Shown in pieces: positions 8,169 to 16,575 of a stretch of DNA of 33,795 bases. The notes below the pieces were generated by a model, which ran no database searches, was not told the origin of the DNA, and saw only the letters and a program-made list of their open reading frames with translations. Within the stretch, counting starts at the first letter, position 1, and each line of letters starts with the position of its first letter. A program made the position numbers and the translations under genes. The stretch spans positions 96,710 through 130,504 of the forward strand of contig NZMJ01000012.1 of NCBI GenBank assembly GCA_002692855.1, given 5' to 3'. The stretch is from Maricaulis sp. Its GTDB lineage: Bacteria > Pseudomonadota > Alphaproteobacteria > Caulobacterales > Maricaulaceae.

Positions 8169-9464
8169 ATGTTGCGTTTGGCCCTGTCGGCGGTCGCCGC
8201 CGCCTGTCTCACAGCCGTGTCCGTCCAGGCGCAGGAGGAGGCCGAGCCCTTTTCCATCCAGGGGACGGCAACAGCCCTCGCGGGTGAAGCCAACCGCGCA
8301 TTCGAGGCTGAGGACTGGGAGGCTGCCCGCCGCGCGCTCGAATCCGCACTGGCACTGAAACCCCAGCACCCCGCCTATCTGGGCGGCCTGGTCCAGGTCG
8401 GCCTTCATTCAGGCGACGAGAACCTGATCTTCGACGCGCTTGAACGCCTGGCGGCAGCGGGTATCGCCTATGACCGCTCGCGTCTCGGCGATGCGGACGA
8501 ATCCCTGCGCGCAATGCAGCCCGACCGCTACGCCGCGCTGGATGCCGCGCTGACGCGGACGACCGGCATGATCGGCATGGCCGAGCGCGAGGCGCGGATC
8601 GATACCGGCGCGCTGATCGAAGGCGTCGCGATGGATATCGAGACCGACCGGCTTTTCCTGTCGAGCGTTTCGGGCCGCGAAGTCCTTCTGGTCGAGCCCT
8701 TCGACCGGGAGACCTTCACGGTCTTCGCCGATGCGGAGCACGGGCTTCAATCGGTGTTCGGCCTTGCCGTCGACAGCCGCAACCGTGTGCTTTGGGCGAC
8801 GACGGGGGTGCTGCCCCAGACCGGCCTGCCCGAAGGCGAGACCGGGGAAACCGCGCTGGTCGCGCTCGACCTTGTTACCGGCGACGTCTACCGCCGCTAC
8901 ACCATCGATGGCGCGGAGCGGATCGCCGATGTCACGGTCCGGGACGGCATCGTCTATGTCACTGACAGCGGCGCCAACCGCATCTACCGGCTGAACGGAC
9001 TGAATGAGGAACTTCAGCTCCTGTCGGACGATCCGCGCTTTGTGTCCTTGCAGGGATTAGCCCTGGCGCAAGGCGCGCTCTACGTCGCCGACTATGCGAT
9101 CGGGCTTTGGCGGATCGATCTGGAGGACGGCGCGGCGACCCTCGTCCGCGCCGGTACGGAAAGCCTGATCGGCATTGACGGGCTCGGCGCCACCCGTGAC
9201 GGTGAACGCCTGATCGCGGTGCGCAACGGCATGGCGCCCAACCAGGTTTTCGCCATCGAATTTGCCCCGCGTGGCCGCGCCGTGTCAGGCCATGAAATCC
9301 TGCTGCGCGGGCACGCGGATTTCGGCGAGCCCACCCTGCTCGACGTCAAGGACGACCGGATCTGGCTCGTCGCCAACTCGCCCTGGCCGCTCTACCCCGA
9401 TGACGGTTCGGGTCCGACCGGAACGGTCGAACCGCTCGTCATTCTGGAAATCGACCTGGATTAG
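8169..9464 (+). CDS. Secreted TPR plus beta-propeller (SMP-30/NHL-like) protein
   Basis: 431 residues. A signal peptide covers residues 1-21 (ALSAVAAACLTAVSVQA). Residues 32-95 look like one or two TPR-type helical hairpins (AFEAEDWEAARRALESALALKPQHP). From about 150 onward there are repeated short strand pairs typical of an NHL/SMP-30-like beta-propeller, such as IEGVAMDIETDRLFLSS, FGLAVDSRNRVLWATT, VTVRDGIVYVTDSGANRIYR and LALAQGALYVADYAIGLWRI. The propeller may bind a small ligand or protein in the periplasm. I see no certain metal-binding triad for lactonase activity. A strong GGGGGAGG Shine-Dalgarno precedes the ATG. Confidence 0.8.
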   Translation: MLRLALSAVAAACLTAVSVQAQEEAEPFSIQGTATALAGEANRAFEAEDWEAARRALESALALKPQHPAYLGGLVQVGLHSGDENLIFDALERLAAAGIAYDRSRLGDADESLRAMQPDRYAALDAALTRTTGMIGMAEREARIDTGALIEGVAMDIETDRLFLSSVSGREVLLVEPFDRETFTVFADAEHGLQSVFGLAVDSRNRVLWATTGVLPQTGLPEGETGETALVALDLVTGDVYRRYTIDGAERIADVTVRDGIVYVTDSGANRIYRLNGLNEELQLLSDDPRFVSLQGLALAQGALYVADYAIGLWRIDLEDGAATLVRAGTESLIGIDGLGATRDGERLIAVRNGMAPNQVFAIEFAPRGRAVSGHEILLRGHADFGEPTLLDVKDDRIWLVANSPWPLYPDDGSGPTGTVEPLVILEIDLD

Positions 9465-9481
9465 TCGAGCAGCAGGCGCGC

Positions 9482-9925
9482 CTAGCTCCGTTTCTGGTCG
9501 ATGATTGCCATCGTGCAGCGGGAAATGCAGACCAGCTTGCCGCGCTCGTCGGTGATGCGGATCGACCAGACCTGCGTCGTGCGGCCCATCGCTTCGGGGC
9601 GCGCCTCGCCATAGACCCAGCCGCCGGTGACCGGGCGCAAATGGTTGGCGTTGATCTCCATCCCAACGGCGGCCTTGGTGTGCGGGTCGATCGTCGCAAA
9701 GGCGCCCTGGCTGGCCAGCGTTTCGGCCAGCGCCACCGAAGCGCCGCCATGCAGCAGACCGAAGGGCTGCTTCGTGCGTTCGTCCACCGGCATCCGCGCG
9801 CGGACCCAGTCATCACCCGCCTCGGTGATTTCCATGCCCAGATGACCGTTCAGGCAATCTTTCGCGAACTCGTTGAAGGTTTCGATCGGGAAGGCCCCGT
9901 CATGCCAGATCACCGCCATGTCCAT
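9482..9925 (-). CDS. Hotdog-fold acyl-CoA thioesterase, PaaI/YdiI type
   Basis: 147 residues forming a single hotdog domain. The signature GLLHGGASVALAETLAS is at 56-72 and carries the likely catalytic Glu (E68) and H59, as in YdiI/MenI and EntH-type thioesterases. Further family features are VGMEINANHLRP near 92-103 and the closing strand ISRCTMAII. Enzymes of this group hydrolyse acyl- or aroyl-CoA thioesters. The exact substrate cannot be read from sequence and no menaquinone genes lie nearby. The protein could also start at the Met two codons later. It is convergent with the beta-propeller gene, 17 bases apart. Confidence 0.9.
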   Translation of the reverse strand: MDMAVIWHDGAFPIETFNEFAKDCLNGHLGMEITEAGDDWVRARMPVDERTKQPFGLLHGGASVALAETLASQGAFATIDPHTKAAVGMEINANHLRPVTGGWVYGEARPEAMGRTTQVWSIRITDERGKLVCISRCTMAIIDQKRS

Positions 9926-10007
9926 AATTCCTGTTGCTCGGTGCCAATCTAGGAAGCCCGGCGGAGCGGGAGAATGCCTGTCACTGAATGACGGCTGTGC
10001 AATCGTG

Positions 10008-11042
10008 TCAGCGGCGGCGCACCACGCCGTGTTCGATCAGGCTTTCGGCCGACGCGATCACCATTTCCGGCACCTTGTGCGCGGTCCAGTTCAGCTCCGC
10101 GCGTATCCGTGAATTATCGTAGCGACGTTCCACCCCGAGGGCGGGCGTGACGGTGCGAAGCATCGGGTTGAAGATCGACATCACCCTCAACACCCAGTCC
10201 GGCAGCTGACCGGTCGGGATATTCCAGCCTTCGGGACCGAACCGGGCATCGAGAATCTTTCCGACCTCGGTAAACCAGACTTGCGGCAGGGTGCAGATAT
10301 AGCGACGGCCCGCCGCCTGCGGTGCCGTCATCGCGGCGATATGGGCCGAGGCGACATCACGCACATCCACCACCGGAAACCCGATCCGCGGGCAGGCCGG
10401 CATGGCGCGGATCATCAACTGGCGCACGATCTCGACCGACGTCGAGGTATCGCGCGTCAGGATCGGCCCCAGGATTGCGCCCGGATTGATAACCGTCAGC
10501 TGCATGTCGCCGGCGGCCTCGGTGTCCATGAATTCCCAGGCCGCACGCTCGGCGATGGTCTTTGACTTCTCGTAGGCCGAGACATTCTCGCCATCGAGGT
10601 CGGACCAGTCGCTCTCGTCGAACACCCGCCCGCCCGACTTGTCGAGCCCGGCCGAGACTGCCGCGATGGAGGACGTCATGACGGTGCGCTTGACGCCCGC
10701 CTTGGCCGCAGCGGCCAGCACACGCAAGGCGCCGTCACGCGCCGGGCGGATCAGCTCGTCTTCGTCTTCGGGCTGGACGGCGGGGAAGGGCGATGCGACG
10801 TGAAGCACAAAGGCGCATCCCGCGACGGCCTCGTCCCAGCCCTCGTCCTTGGTCAGGTCGGCTTCCACCAGAGACAGCCCGCCATCCTCGGCGCCGCCAT
10901 TGCGGATCGCGGCGCGAACCTCGTCCTCGCGCTTGGCGCTGCGCAGCGTCCCGCGCACCCTGTAGCCGCCCTGCAAGAGCTGAACGATGCAGTGCTGGGC
11001 GACAAAGCCCGACGCACCGGTAACCAGAACCGTCTCCACCAT
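10008..11042 (-). CDS. Extended SDR, dihydroflavonol-4-reductase-like NAD(P)-dependent epimerase/reductase
   Basis: 344 residues from the chosen ATG at 11042. That start gives the expected N-terminus (VETVLVTGASGFVAQH) and has GAGGAG 8 bases upstream; an in-frame ATG nine codons earlier only adds a tail. The Rossmann motif GASGFVA is at 9-15. The substrate-facing catalytic pair is Y157 and K161 in SAYEKSK, with TSS at 123-125. The sequence INPGAILGP and the DVRDVASAH segment are typical of the dihydroflavonol reductase/cinnamoyl-CoA reductase branch. In bacteria these reduce varied aldehydes and ketones, and the substrate is unknown here. It is downstream of the LapA gene in the same direction. 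Confidence 0.9.
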   Translation of the reverse strand: MVETVLVTGASGFVAQHCIVQLLQGGYRVRGTLRSAKREDEVRAAIRNGGAEDGGLSLVEADLTKDEGWDEAVAGCAFVLHVASPFPAVQPEDEDELIRPARDGALRVLAAAAKAGVKRTVMTSSIAAVSAGLDKSGGRVFDESDWSDLDGENVSAYEKSKTIAERAAWEFMDTEAAGDMQLTVINPGAILGPILTRDTSTSVEIVRQLMIRAMPACPRIGFPVVDVRDVASAHIAAMTAPQAAGRRYICTLPQVWFTEVGKILDARFGPEGWNIPTGQLPDWVLRVMSIFNPMLRTVTPALGVERRYDNSRIRAELNWTAHKVPEMVIASAESLIEHGVVRRR

Positions 11043-11147
11043 GACCTGAAACTCCTCGCCTTGATGCATCCTGCCCGCAACCTGTCCGCTTGGCGAGACG
11101 AGACCGCCGGGAAGTGTCTTGCCGCCCCGGCAGGCAAAGGACGGGAA

Positions 11148-11345
11148 TTAGCGGCGGCGCACGACCCGGATCAGTGCCCGGCCGAACAACGTTCCCAGCA
11201 GGAAGACACCGATCAGGACGAAGGCCATGTTGGTCGTGAAGGACCAGGTCAGGAAATTGATCTCGACCAGCGCGAGGTTCTGAACGGCGAAGATGATCAC
11301 GATCACCGCCGTGATGATCGCAATGATGGTTCTGAAAAGCCCCAT
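11148..11345 (-). CDS. LapA-domain (DUF1049) small membrane protein
   Basis: 65 residues starting at the ATG preceded by a GGGGGAT ribosome-binding site. A longer reading frame extends upstream but overlaps the M42 gene and lacks a signal. There are two hydrophobic helices, 4-22 and about 40-57, linked by the family-typical AVQNLALVEINFLTWSF motif. The C-terminus is basic (RALIRVVRRR). Escherichia coli LapA works with LapB in controlling LPS synthesis, but most alphaproteobacterial LapA-domain proteins are uncharacterised. It begins 22 bases after the NAGGN M42 gene and may be the last member of that operon. Confidence 0.88.
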   Translation of the reverse strand: MGLFRTIIAIITAVIVIIFAVQNLALVEINFLTWSFTTNMAFVLIGVFLLGTLFGRALIRVVRRR

Positions 11346-11367
11346 GAAATCCCCCTTTTTGCCGATC

Positions 11368-12543
11368 CTAGCTGACCGGCATGTCGCCGAACAGGTGCTC
11401 CGCACCTTCCTCGGCATCGTCGGCTTCGGCAGGCTCAACCGGCTGATCGGTAAAGCCTTCCAGGTCTCCTGCCGGTTCGGCATCGCGGCTGATCTTCACC
11501 GGGCTCGCCGTATAGGCCATCAGCAGGCGCGCCACGCTTTGAAGCGCATTCATGTGCACCCGCTCATAGCCGTGTGAAGCGTCGATCCCGAAGGTGACCA
11601 GCGCCGTCCGGACGTCCGCGCCGCCTTCGATCGCCGAGGCGTTGTCGGACCGATACTGCCGGAAAACGTCGCGCTGGTAGGGAATTCCGCCCGCTTCGCA
11701 CAGATCGACCAGCTTGTTGGTCAGATGGTAGTCGAACGGGCCGGTCATGTCCGCCATGCCGAGCGTTACCCCGGTCTCGCGTGAATTCTGGCCCGGCGCG
11801 CAGGCGCCGTTGTCGACGGCGATCATGGACGCCACGTCATGGGTCAGGATGGAGGAGGCCCCGACTCCGATCTCCTCGGAAATCGAGAACAGGAACAGCG
11901 TATCGACGGCAGGTATTTCCCCGCTTTCCGCAATGGCCTTCAACACCGCGAAGATCGCCGCAACACCGGCCTTGTCGTCGAGGTGGCGGGAAACGATGTA
12001 GCCGCTTTCGAGAAATTCGGGCTGAGGGTCAATGCCGATGAAGTCGCCGGTCGCAATGCCGTGGCTGTGCAGCCCTTCGGCGTCGTGGACCGCGATATCG
12101 AGCCGCAATTCGACGTGATCCCAGCTCGTCTCCTGCGTGTCGATCTCGTCGCCATAGACATGGCCCGAGGCTTTCAGCGGCAGGATGGTCCCGCGATAGC
12201 TGCCCTGCCGGGTGAACAGCGTGCAGCGTGCGCCTTCGGCAAAGCGCGAAGACCAGTGACCGACCGGAACGACCGAAACCCGGCCATTTTCCTTCAGCCG
12301 GGCGACCTGTGCGCCGAGCGTGTCGATATGCGCGATGATCGCACGCGCGGGCTTGTCGGACCGGCCCTTCACCCGCGCGCGGATGGCGCCGCGCCGGGTC
12401 AGCTCATACTCGACCCCGAGCCGGCCCAGCTCCTCGCCGCACCAGCGGGCAATCTGGTCAGTATAGCCGGACGGGCTGGGGATGGAGAGCAGCGTCTCCA
12501 GCGTCGATTGCAGGTAGTCGGTGTCGATCTCCTGGATTTGCAT
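11368..12543 (-). CDS. M42-family peptidase of the NAGGN osmoprotectant cluster
   Basis: 391 residues with the M42 aminopeptidase/cellulase-M fold. Predicted metal and catalytic residues are H72 and D74 (AHIDT), D189 (SRHLDDKAG), E223/E224 (SEEIG), D244 (AVDNG) and a final His in ASHGYERVH. This is the third gene of the conserved trio found with the N-acetylglutaminylglutamine amide synthetase and amidotransferase. Its precise reaction is not settled; processing or turnover of the dipeptide is a reasonable inference. The start codon overlaps the upstream synthetase stop (TAATG). The last 35 residues are an unusually acidic tail (EPAEADDAEEGAEH). Confidence 0.92.
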   Translation of the reverse strand: MQIQEIDTDYLQSTLETLLSIPSPSGYTDQIARWCGEELGRLGVEYELTRRGAIRARVKGRSDKPARAIIAHIDTLGAQVARLKENGRVSVVPVGHWSSRFAEGARCTLFTRQGSYRGTILPLKASGHVYGDEIDTQETSWDHVELRLDIAVHDAEGLHSHGIATGDFIGIDPQPEFLESGYIVSRHLDDKAGVAAIFAVLKAIAESGEIPAVDTLFLFSISEEIGVGASSILTHDVASMIAVDNGACAPGQNSRETGVTLGMADMTGPFDYHLTNKLVDLCEAGGIPYQRDVFRQYRSDNASAIEGGADVRTALVTFGIDASHGYERVHMNALQSVARLLMAYTASPVKISRDAEPAGDLEGFTDQPVEPAEADDAEEGAEHLFGDMPVS

Positions 12544-14327
12544 TACGGCGCTCCTGAACGGTCGGGGCGAATGGTCTGGGGAAAGAGAAGGTCGATGAAG
12601 CGCTCTGCCGTGGGCTGTGGTTCGTGATTGGCCAGCCCCGGGCGCTCATTGGCTTCGATGAAGACGAAGTCCGGCGCGTCGGGGGCCTCGACGATGAAGT
12701 CGAGCCCGGCCACCGGTATGTCTATCGCGTCGGCGGCGGCACGCGCCGCCTCGGCCAGCTTGGGATGCAGGATGTCGGTGACGTCGTGCAGAGTCCCGCC
12801 GGTATGCAGGTTGGCAGTGCCGCGCACCTCGACCCGGCGGCCCGAAGGCAGGACGTCATCCAGGGCAAAACCCGCCGCGCCGACACAGCGTTCGGTCTCG
12901 CCATCAAAGGGAATGACCGACTCGCCATCGGTCGATGCGGCCCGCCTTCTGCTCAGCCCCTCGATCAGGTCGCGCACCGTCTTTTTACCGTCGCCATGGA
13001 TCGTTGGCCGCTTGCGCAGGGCTGCAGCCACAACTTCGCCGCCGATGACGATGATCCGCAGGTCATCGCCTGGCGCGAACGTCTCGACCAGCACGTCGGG
13101 GCAATAGGTCCGCGCCGCCTTGATGGCCGCATCGAGATCGGCTTGCTTGCGGATATCGACGGTAACACCGCGCCCTTGTTCGCCGCGCGACGGCTTGACG
13201 ACGACCGAACCGGCCCGGTCAAGCAGATCTCTCGCGGCCTCGCCATCGTTGCCGTCAACGGCTTCCGCAACCGTCAGGCCGATCTCGGTCATCAGCCGCC
13301 GCGTCACCGCCTTGTCGTCGCAGCGGCTCATCGCGATTGCGCTCGTCAGCTCGCTGAGGGCCTCGCGGCAGACGATGGCCCGCCCGCCATGCGACAAACG
13401 GAAGAAGCCGCCCTCGGCATCGAGCACATCAACGGCGATGCCGCGCCGCCGGGCCTCGTCGACAATGATCCGCGCATAGGGGTTCAGCCCGGTTTCAAGC
13501 GGCTCACCGGTGAACAGCTTTTCGTTGATCGGGTTCTTGCGCTTCACCGTGAAGGTCGGCGCGCGCTCAAATCCCATGCGTTCATAGAGCCGGATGGCGG
13601 ATTCGTTGTCGTGGATCACGGACAGGTCCATGTAGCGGCGACCGCGCGCCGCGAAATGCGCGGCCAGATGCCGGGTCAGCGCCTCGCCGATCTTTGCGTG
13701 GCTGGCGCGGTGATCGACCGCAAGGCACCACAGGGAGGACCGGCGCTCCGGGTCATCGAAGGCCCGCTCATGGTCGACACCCGTGACCGACCCGATGATC
13801 TCGCCGGTCTTGGTGTCCTCGGCGACAAGATAGGTCAGCGCGCGGTTGTCCCGGTTTTTCCAGAAGAATTCCGGGTCGACGCTGACCATCCCGCAGGACG
13901 CATAGATCCGGTTGACGGCTTCGGCGTCGGCTTGCGAGCCCAGCTTGCGGATCACGAAGCCGCGCGGCGGATCCGCGTTCAGCCGCGCGGATGACAGATC
14001 AAGCTGATAGGTGTGCGACGGGTCCAGGAACAGGTCCAGCGGGGCATGACCCAGCAGCACATGGGGATCGCGGACGTAAAAGCAGATATCGCGGCGATCC
14101 GGTTCCTCGTGGCGCAGCAACGACACCAAATGCTCGGGATCCGTGAAGGTCTGCGCAAAGATCAGCCGCCCCCAGCCGCAGTCGATCCAGGCGTCGGATG
14201 GCATTTGCGTGTCACCCTGCGCATCGGCGCGGGCCGCGGCGTCAGGCGCCTGCAGGGCCATTTCGCGTTTTCGCTTCAACCGGTGCTGGACGGCCTGGCT
14301 GGCGCGGTTGCGGGAATTGCCGGTCAT
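12543..14327 (-). CDS. ngg: N-acetylglutaminylglutamine synthetase (GNAT plus ATP-grasp fusion)
   Basis: 594 residues with two enzymatic parts. After a basic, poorly conserved 40-residue leader, residues 120-270 form a GNAT acetyltransferase (SLWCLAVDHRASHAKIGEAL, then the IRLYERMGFE end motif). Residues 330-585 form an ATP-grasp ligase like glutathione or cyanophycin synthetases (VVKPSRGEQGRGVTVDI, DLRIIVIGGEVVAAALRK, and a metal-binding FIEANERPG). The protein is expected to acetylate and ligate two glutamines to give N-acetylglutaminylglutamine, as in Sinorhizobium and Pseudomonas. The start overlaps the asnO stop by four bases (ATGA). The leader contains two alternative Met starts at 23 and 42. 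Confidence 0.94.
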   Translation of the reverse strand: MTGNSRNRASQAVQHRLKRKREMALQAPDAAARADAQGDTQMPSDAWIDCGWGRLIFAQTFTDPEHLVSLLRHEEPDRRDICFYVRDPHVLLGHAPLDLFLDPSHTYQLDLSSARLNADPPRGFVIRKLGSQADAEAVNRIYASCGMVSVDPEFFWKNRDNRALTYLVAEDTKTGEIIGSVTGVDHERAFDDPERRSSLWCLAVDHRASHAKIGEALTRHLAAHFAARGRRYMDLSVIHDNESAIRLYERMGFERAPTFTVKRKNPINEKLFTGEPLETGLNPYARIIVDEARRRGIAVDVLDAEGGFFRLSHGGRAIVCREALSELTSAIAMSRCDDKAVTRRLMTEIGLTVAEAVDGNDGEAARDLLDRAGSVVVKPSRGEQGRGVTVDIRKQADLDAAIKAARTYCPDVLVETFAPGDDLRIIVIGGEVVAAALRKRPTIHGDGKKTVRDLIEGLSRRRAASTDGESVIPFDGETERCVGAAGFALDDVLPSGRRVEVRGTANLHTGGTLHDVTDILHPKLAEAARAAADAIDIPVAGLDFIVEAPDAPDFVFIEANERPGLANHEPQPTAERFIDLLFPQTIRPDRSGAP

Positions 14328-16105
14328 GCCGCCACCCGGTCATGCGCATCAAGCCACAGGGCGAGGACGCCGACCTGCCACAGCTTCGAGCCGCGCAGGG
14401 GCGTGATCTCGCCCTCGGGATCAGCCAGAAGCCGGTCGATATAGGCAGGCTGCACCAGGTTGCGGTCACGGAATGCATCAGAGGAGACAGCATCCCGCAC
14501 CATGTCGAGATAGGGACCCCGCAGATATTTCAGCGCCGGAACCGGGAAATAGCCCTTCGGCCGGTCGATCACTTCGTGGGGCAGGATGTCGCGCGCGATC
14601 GCCTTCAATATGCCCTTTCCATTCTCGCGAAGGTGATGCTCGGCCGGGCAGCGCGCGGCCAGCTCGATGACCTCGTGGTCGAGGAAGGGCACACGCGCCT
14701 CCAGCCCCCACGCCATGGTCATGTTGTCGACCCGCTTTACCGGGTCATCGACCAGCATGACGTTGGAATCGATCCGGAGCGCCTTTGACAGGCCATGGTC
14801 GGCGCCGGCTTGCGCGAAATGGTCGCGTACGAACTCCCCGGCGTGGTCGCCGCCCATCCAGCGCGGATCGAGCACTTCGCCCATGTCGCTATGACCGCGG
14901 TCGAAGAAGTATTGCTGATAGGTCGCCAGCGGATCGTCCGATTCCGACATCGGCGGATACCAGTGATAGCCTGCAAAGGCCTCGTCCGCGCCCTGACCGG
15001 ACTGGACGACCTTCACATGCTTCGAGACCTCCTCGGACAAAAGGTAGAATCCGACACAGTCATGGCTGGTCATCGGTTCGGCCATCGCGTCGATGACATG
15101 CGGCAATGCCGGCAGGGCGCGTTCGGTCGCGACCTTGATCTGGCGGTGATCGGTTTCGAAGCGCTTCGCCACGATGTCAGAATATTCGAACTCGTCGCCT
15201 TTTTCGGTGCCGACGGTTTCAAAGCCGATGGAGAAGGTCTTCAGATCTTGCGCGCCCGCCTCGGCCAGAAGCGCCACAATCATCGAGGAATCGAGCCCGC
15301 CCGACAAAAGGACGCCGACCGGCACGTCCGCCACGAGCCGTCGTTTGACCGACTGGCGCAAGGCCGCGGCAATCCGCTCCTTCCAGCCCTCGAAACCCAG
15401 ATCGCGCTCGTCGTCGCGGGTATTGTAGCCGGGCGACCAGTAGCAGTGCTGCTTGCGGCGGCCATCGCGCTCGATCTCGAGAATTGTTGCCGGCGGCAGC
15501 TTGCGGACACCGTTGAACAGGGTCCGCGGCGGCGGCACGACGGCATGGAATGAGAAATAGTGATTGAGCGCGACCGGATCGACCGACCGGTCGATATCGC
15601 CGGCAGCCAGCAGGGCAGGCAGGGTCGAGGCAAATCGCAAGCCCTCCGGGCGTTCCGCCAGGTAGAGCGGCTTGATGCCCAGCCGGTCTCGCATCAGCGT
15701 GACCCGGCCGCTGTCCCGCTCGGCAATCGCAAACGCGAACATGCCGTTCAGGCGCTTGGGCAGCTCGGTTCCCCAAGCGTGGAAGCCTTTCAGGATCACT
15801 TCCGTGTCGCTGTCGGAGAAGAAGCGATAGCCCTTTCCTTCAAGCTCGGCGCGCAGGTCGCGATGGTTGTAGATGCATCCGTTGAAGACGAGGGAAAGGC
15901 CCAGATCGCTGTCGATCATGGGCTGGCGGCCGGCTTCCGAAAGGTCGATGATCTTCAGTCGGCGGTGCGCCAGGCCATGCGTCCCGCTGATGACCAGCCC
16001 GTCTCCATCAGGTCCTCTTGGGGCGAGGCTTTGCGCCATTCGGGACAAAACTTGAGAATCAATCCGCGATCCATCAAAAGACAAGTCACCGGCAATGCCG
16101 CACAT
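14324..16105 (-). CDS. asnO: N-acetylglutaminylglutamine amidotransferase (AsnO-type asparagine synthetase homologue)
   Basis: 593 residues. The N-terminal class II glutaminase has nucleophile C2 (MCGIAG), followed by RGPDGDG (30-36) and the conserved HRRLKIIDLS segment. The synthetase domain has the PP-loop SGGLDSS at 268-274. The length and context fit the NAGGN amidotransferase rather than AsnB. It would amidate N-acetylglutaminylglutamine to the osmoprotectant NAGGN using glutamine nitrogen and ATP. It is the first gene of the trio, and the order asnO-ngg-M42 is the conserved one. A GAGGG Shine-Dalgarno precedes the start. The upstream gap is long (470 bases), leaving room for a regulated promoter that I could not define. 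Confidence 0.94.
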   Translation of the reverse strand: MCGIAGDLSFDGSRIDSQVLSRMAQSLAPRGPDGDGLVISGTHGLAHRRLKIIDLSEAGRQPMIDSDLGLSLVFNGCIYNHRDLRAELEGKGYRFFSDSDTEVILKGFHAWGTELPKRLNGMFAFAIAERDSGRVTLMRDRLGIKPLYLAERPEGLRFASTLPALLAAGDIDRSVDPVALNHYFSFHAVVPPPRTLFNGVRKLPPATILEIERDGRRKQHCYWSPGYNTRDDERDLGFEGWKERIAAALRQSVKRRLVADVPVGVLLSGGLDSSMIVALLAEAGAQDLKTFSIGFETVGTEKGDEFEYSDIVAKRFETDHRQIKVATERALPALPHVIDAMAEPMTSHDCVGFYLLSEEVSKHVKVVQSGQGADEAFAGYHWYPPMSESDDPLATYQQYFFDRGHSDMGEVLDPRWMGGDHAGEFVRDHFAQAGADHGLSKALRIDSNVMLVDDPVKRVDNMTMAWGLEARVPFLDHEVIELAARCPAEHHLRENGKGILKAIARDILPHEVIDRPKGYFPVPALKYLRGPYLDMVRDAVSSDAFRDRNLVQPAYIDRLLADPEGEITPLRGSKLWQVGVLALWLDAHDRVAA

Positions 16106-16575
16106 ACAATATTTCCCTCGAATCTTGCAGTTATTGTTCTGTATTAGTCAGAGAATGATCTCGAAAACTCGTGCCTTGTTTAATGTAAGGGTGAATTTCA
16201 GGATTCAAGAAGGCTACGAAACCTTCCAGTGCGCTACACGGTAACTTCGAGCCCGCGTTTCGGGTTCCATGTTGACCCCGCGAAACTGCATGGCAGGCCA
16301 CCGGTGAAATCGTTTGCTATTGGATTCGGCCCGTGCGAGAGAGCGCTCGTCTTCGCGCCGCGCGTAGAGAGCGGGTTGTCCCGTTTGCGGTGCGTTGTGG
16401 ACCGCGCAATTGTCACGCTGATTGTTGCCGTAAGAGATGCGCCCCGGTTGATCAGAATGGTTTTCCGGCGAGGCGCGCCGACAGGCAGCTGGTCTACGCA
16501 AGCTCCCTAAATTGAAATTCGCCAAACGCGGCGGGCTGCGCGCCCACGCGTCTGGCTGACATATGGATATGTGAA
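16106..16575. other. Intergenic region between asnO and the DEAD-box helicase gene
   Basis: About 470 bases between divergent genes, the largest non-coding gap in the window. The asnO-proximal 100 bases are AT-richer than the surroundings and should hold the asnO promoter, though no convincing -35/-10 pair stands out. The helicase-proximal end holds a strong stem-loop at 16521-16556, listed separately. Short overlapping reading frames in the middle on both strands lack ribosome-binding sites and domain content, and I do not call them genes. A small RNA could be encoded here but nothing specific shows it. Confidence 0.5.
16521..16556 (+). promoter_or_regulatory. Leader stem-loop upstream of the helicase start
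   Basis: Arms GCCAAACGCG (16521-16530) and CGCGTCTGGC (16547-16556) pair at 9 of 10 positions. Inside them, GGGC (16533-16536) pairs with GCCC (16542-16545) around a five-base loop. The structure ends 19 bases before the TTG start, just ahead of a weak GGAT ribosome-binding element. There is no T-run, so an intrinsic terminator is unlikely. A cis-acting translational or stability element is inferred. Confidence 0.55.

Noticed and set aside
12624..13994. Plus-strand open frame of 456 codons opposite ngg
   Set aside because: It is antisense to a gene whose GNAT and ATP-grasp motifs are clear; the translated composition is typical of a shadow frame.
14324..16105. Interpretation as ordinary asparagine synthetase (asnB)
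   Set aside because: The overlap with the GNAT/ATP-grasp synthetase and M42 genes identifies the NAGGN amidotransferase instead.
16214..16525. Possible short genes between asnO and the helicase (either strand)
   Set aside because: No ribosome-binding site, no recognisable domain, and overlapping frames on both strands; treated as non-coding.
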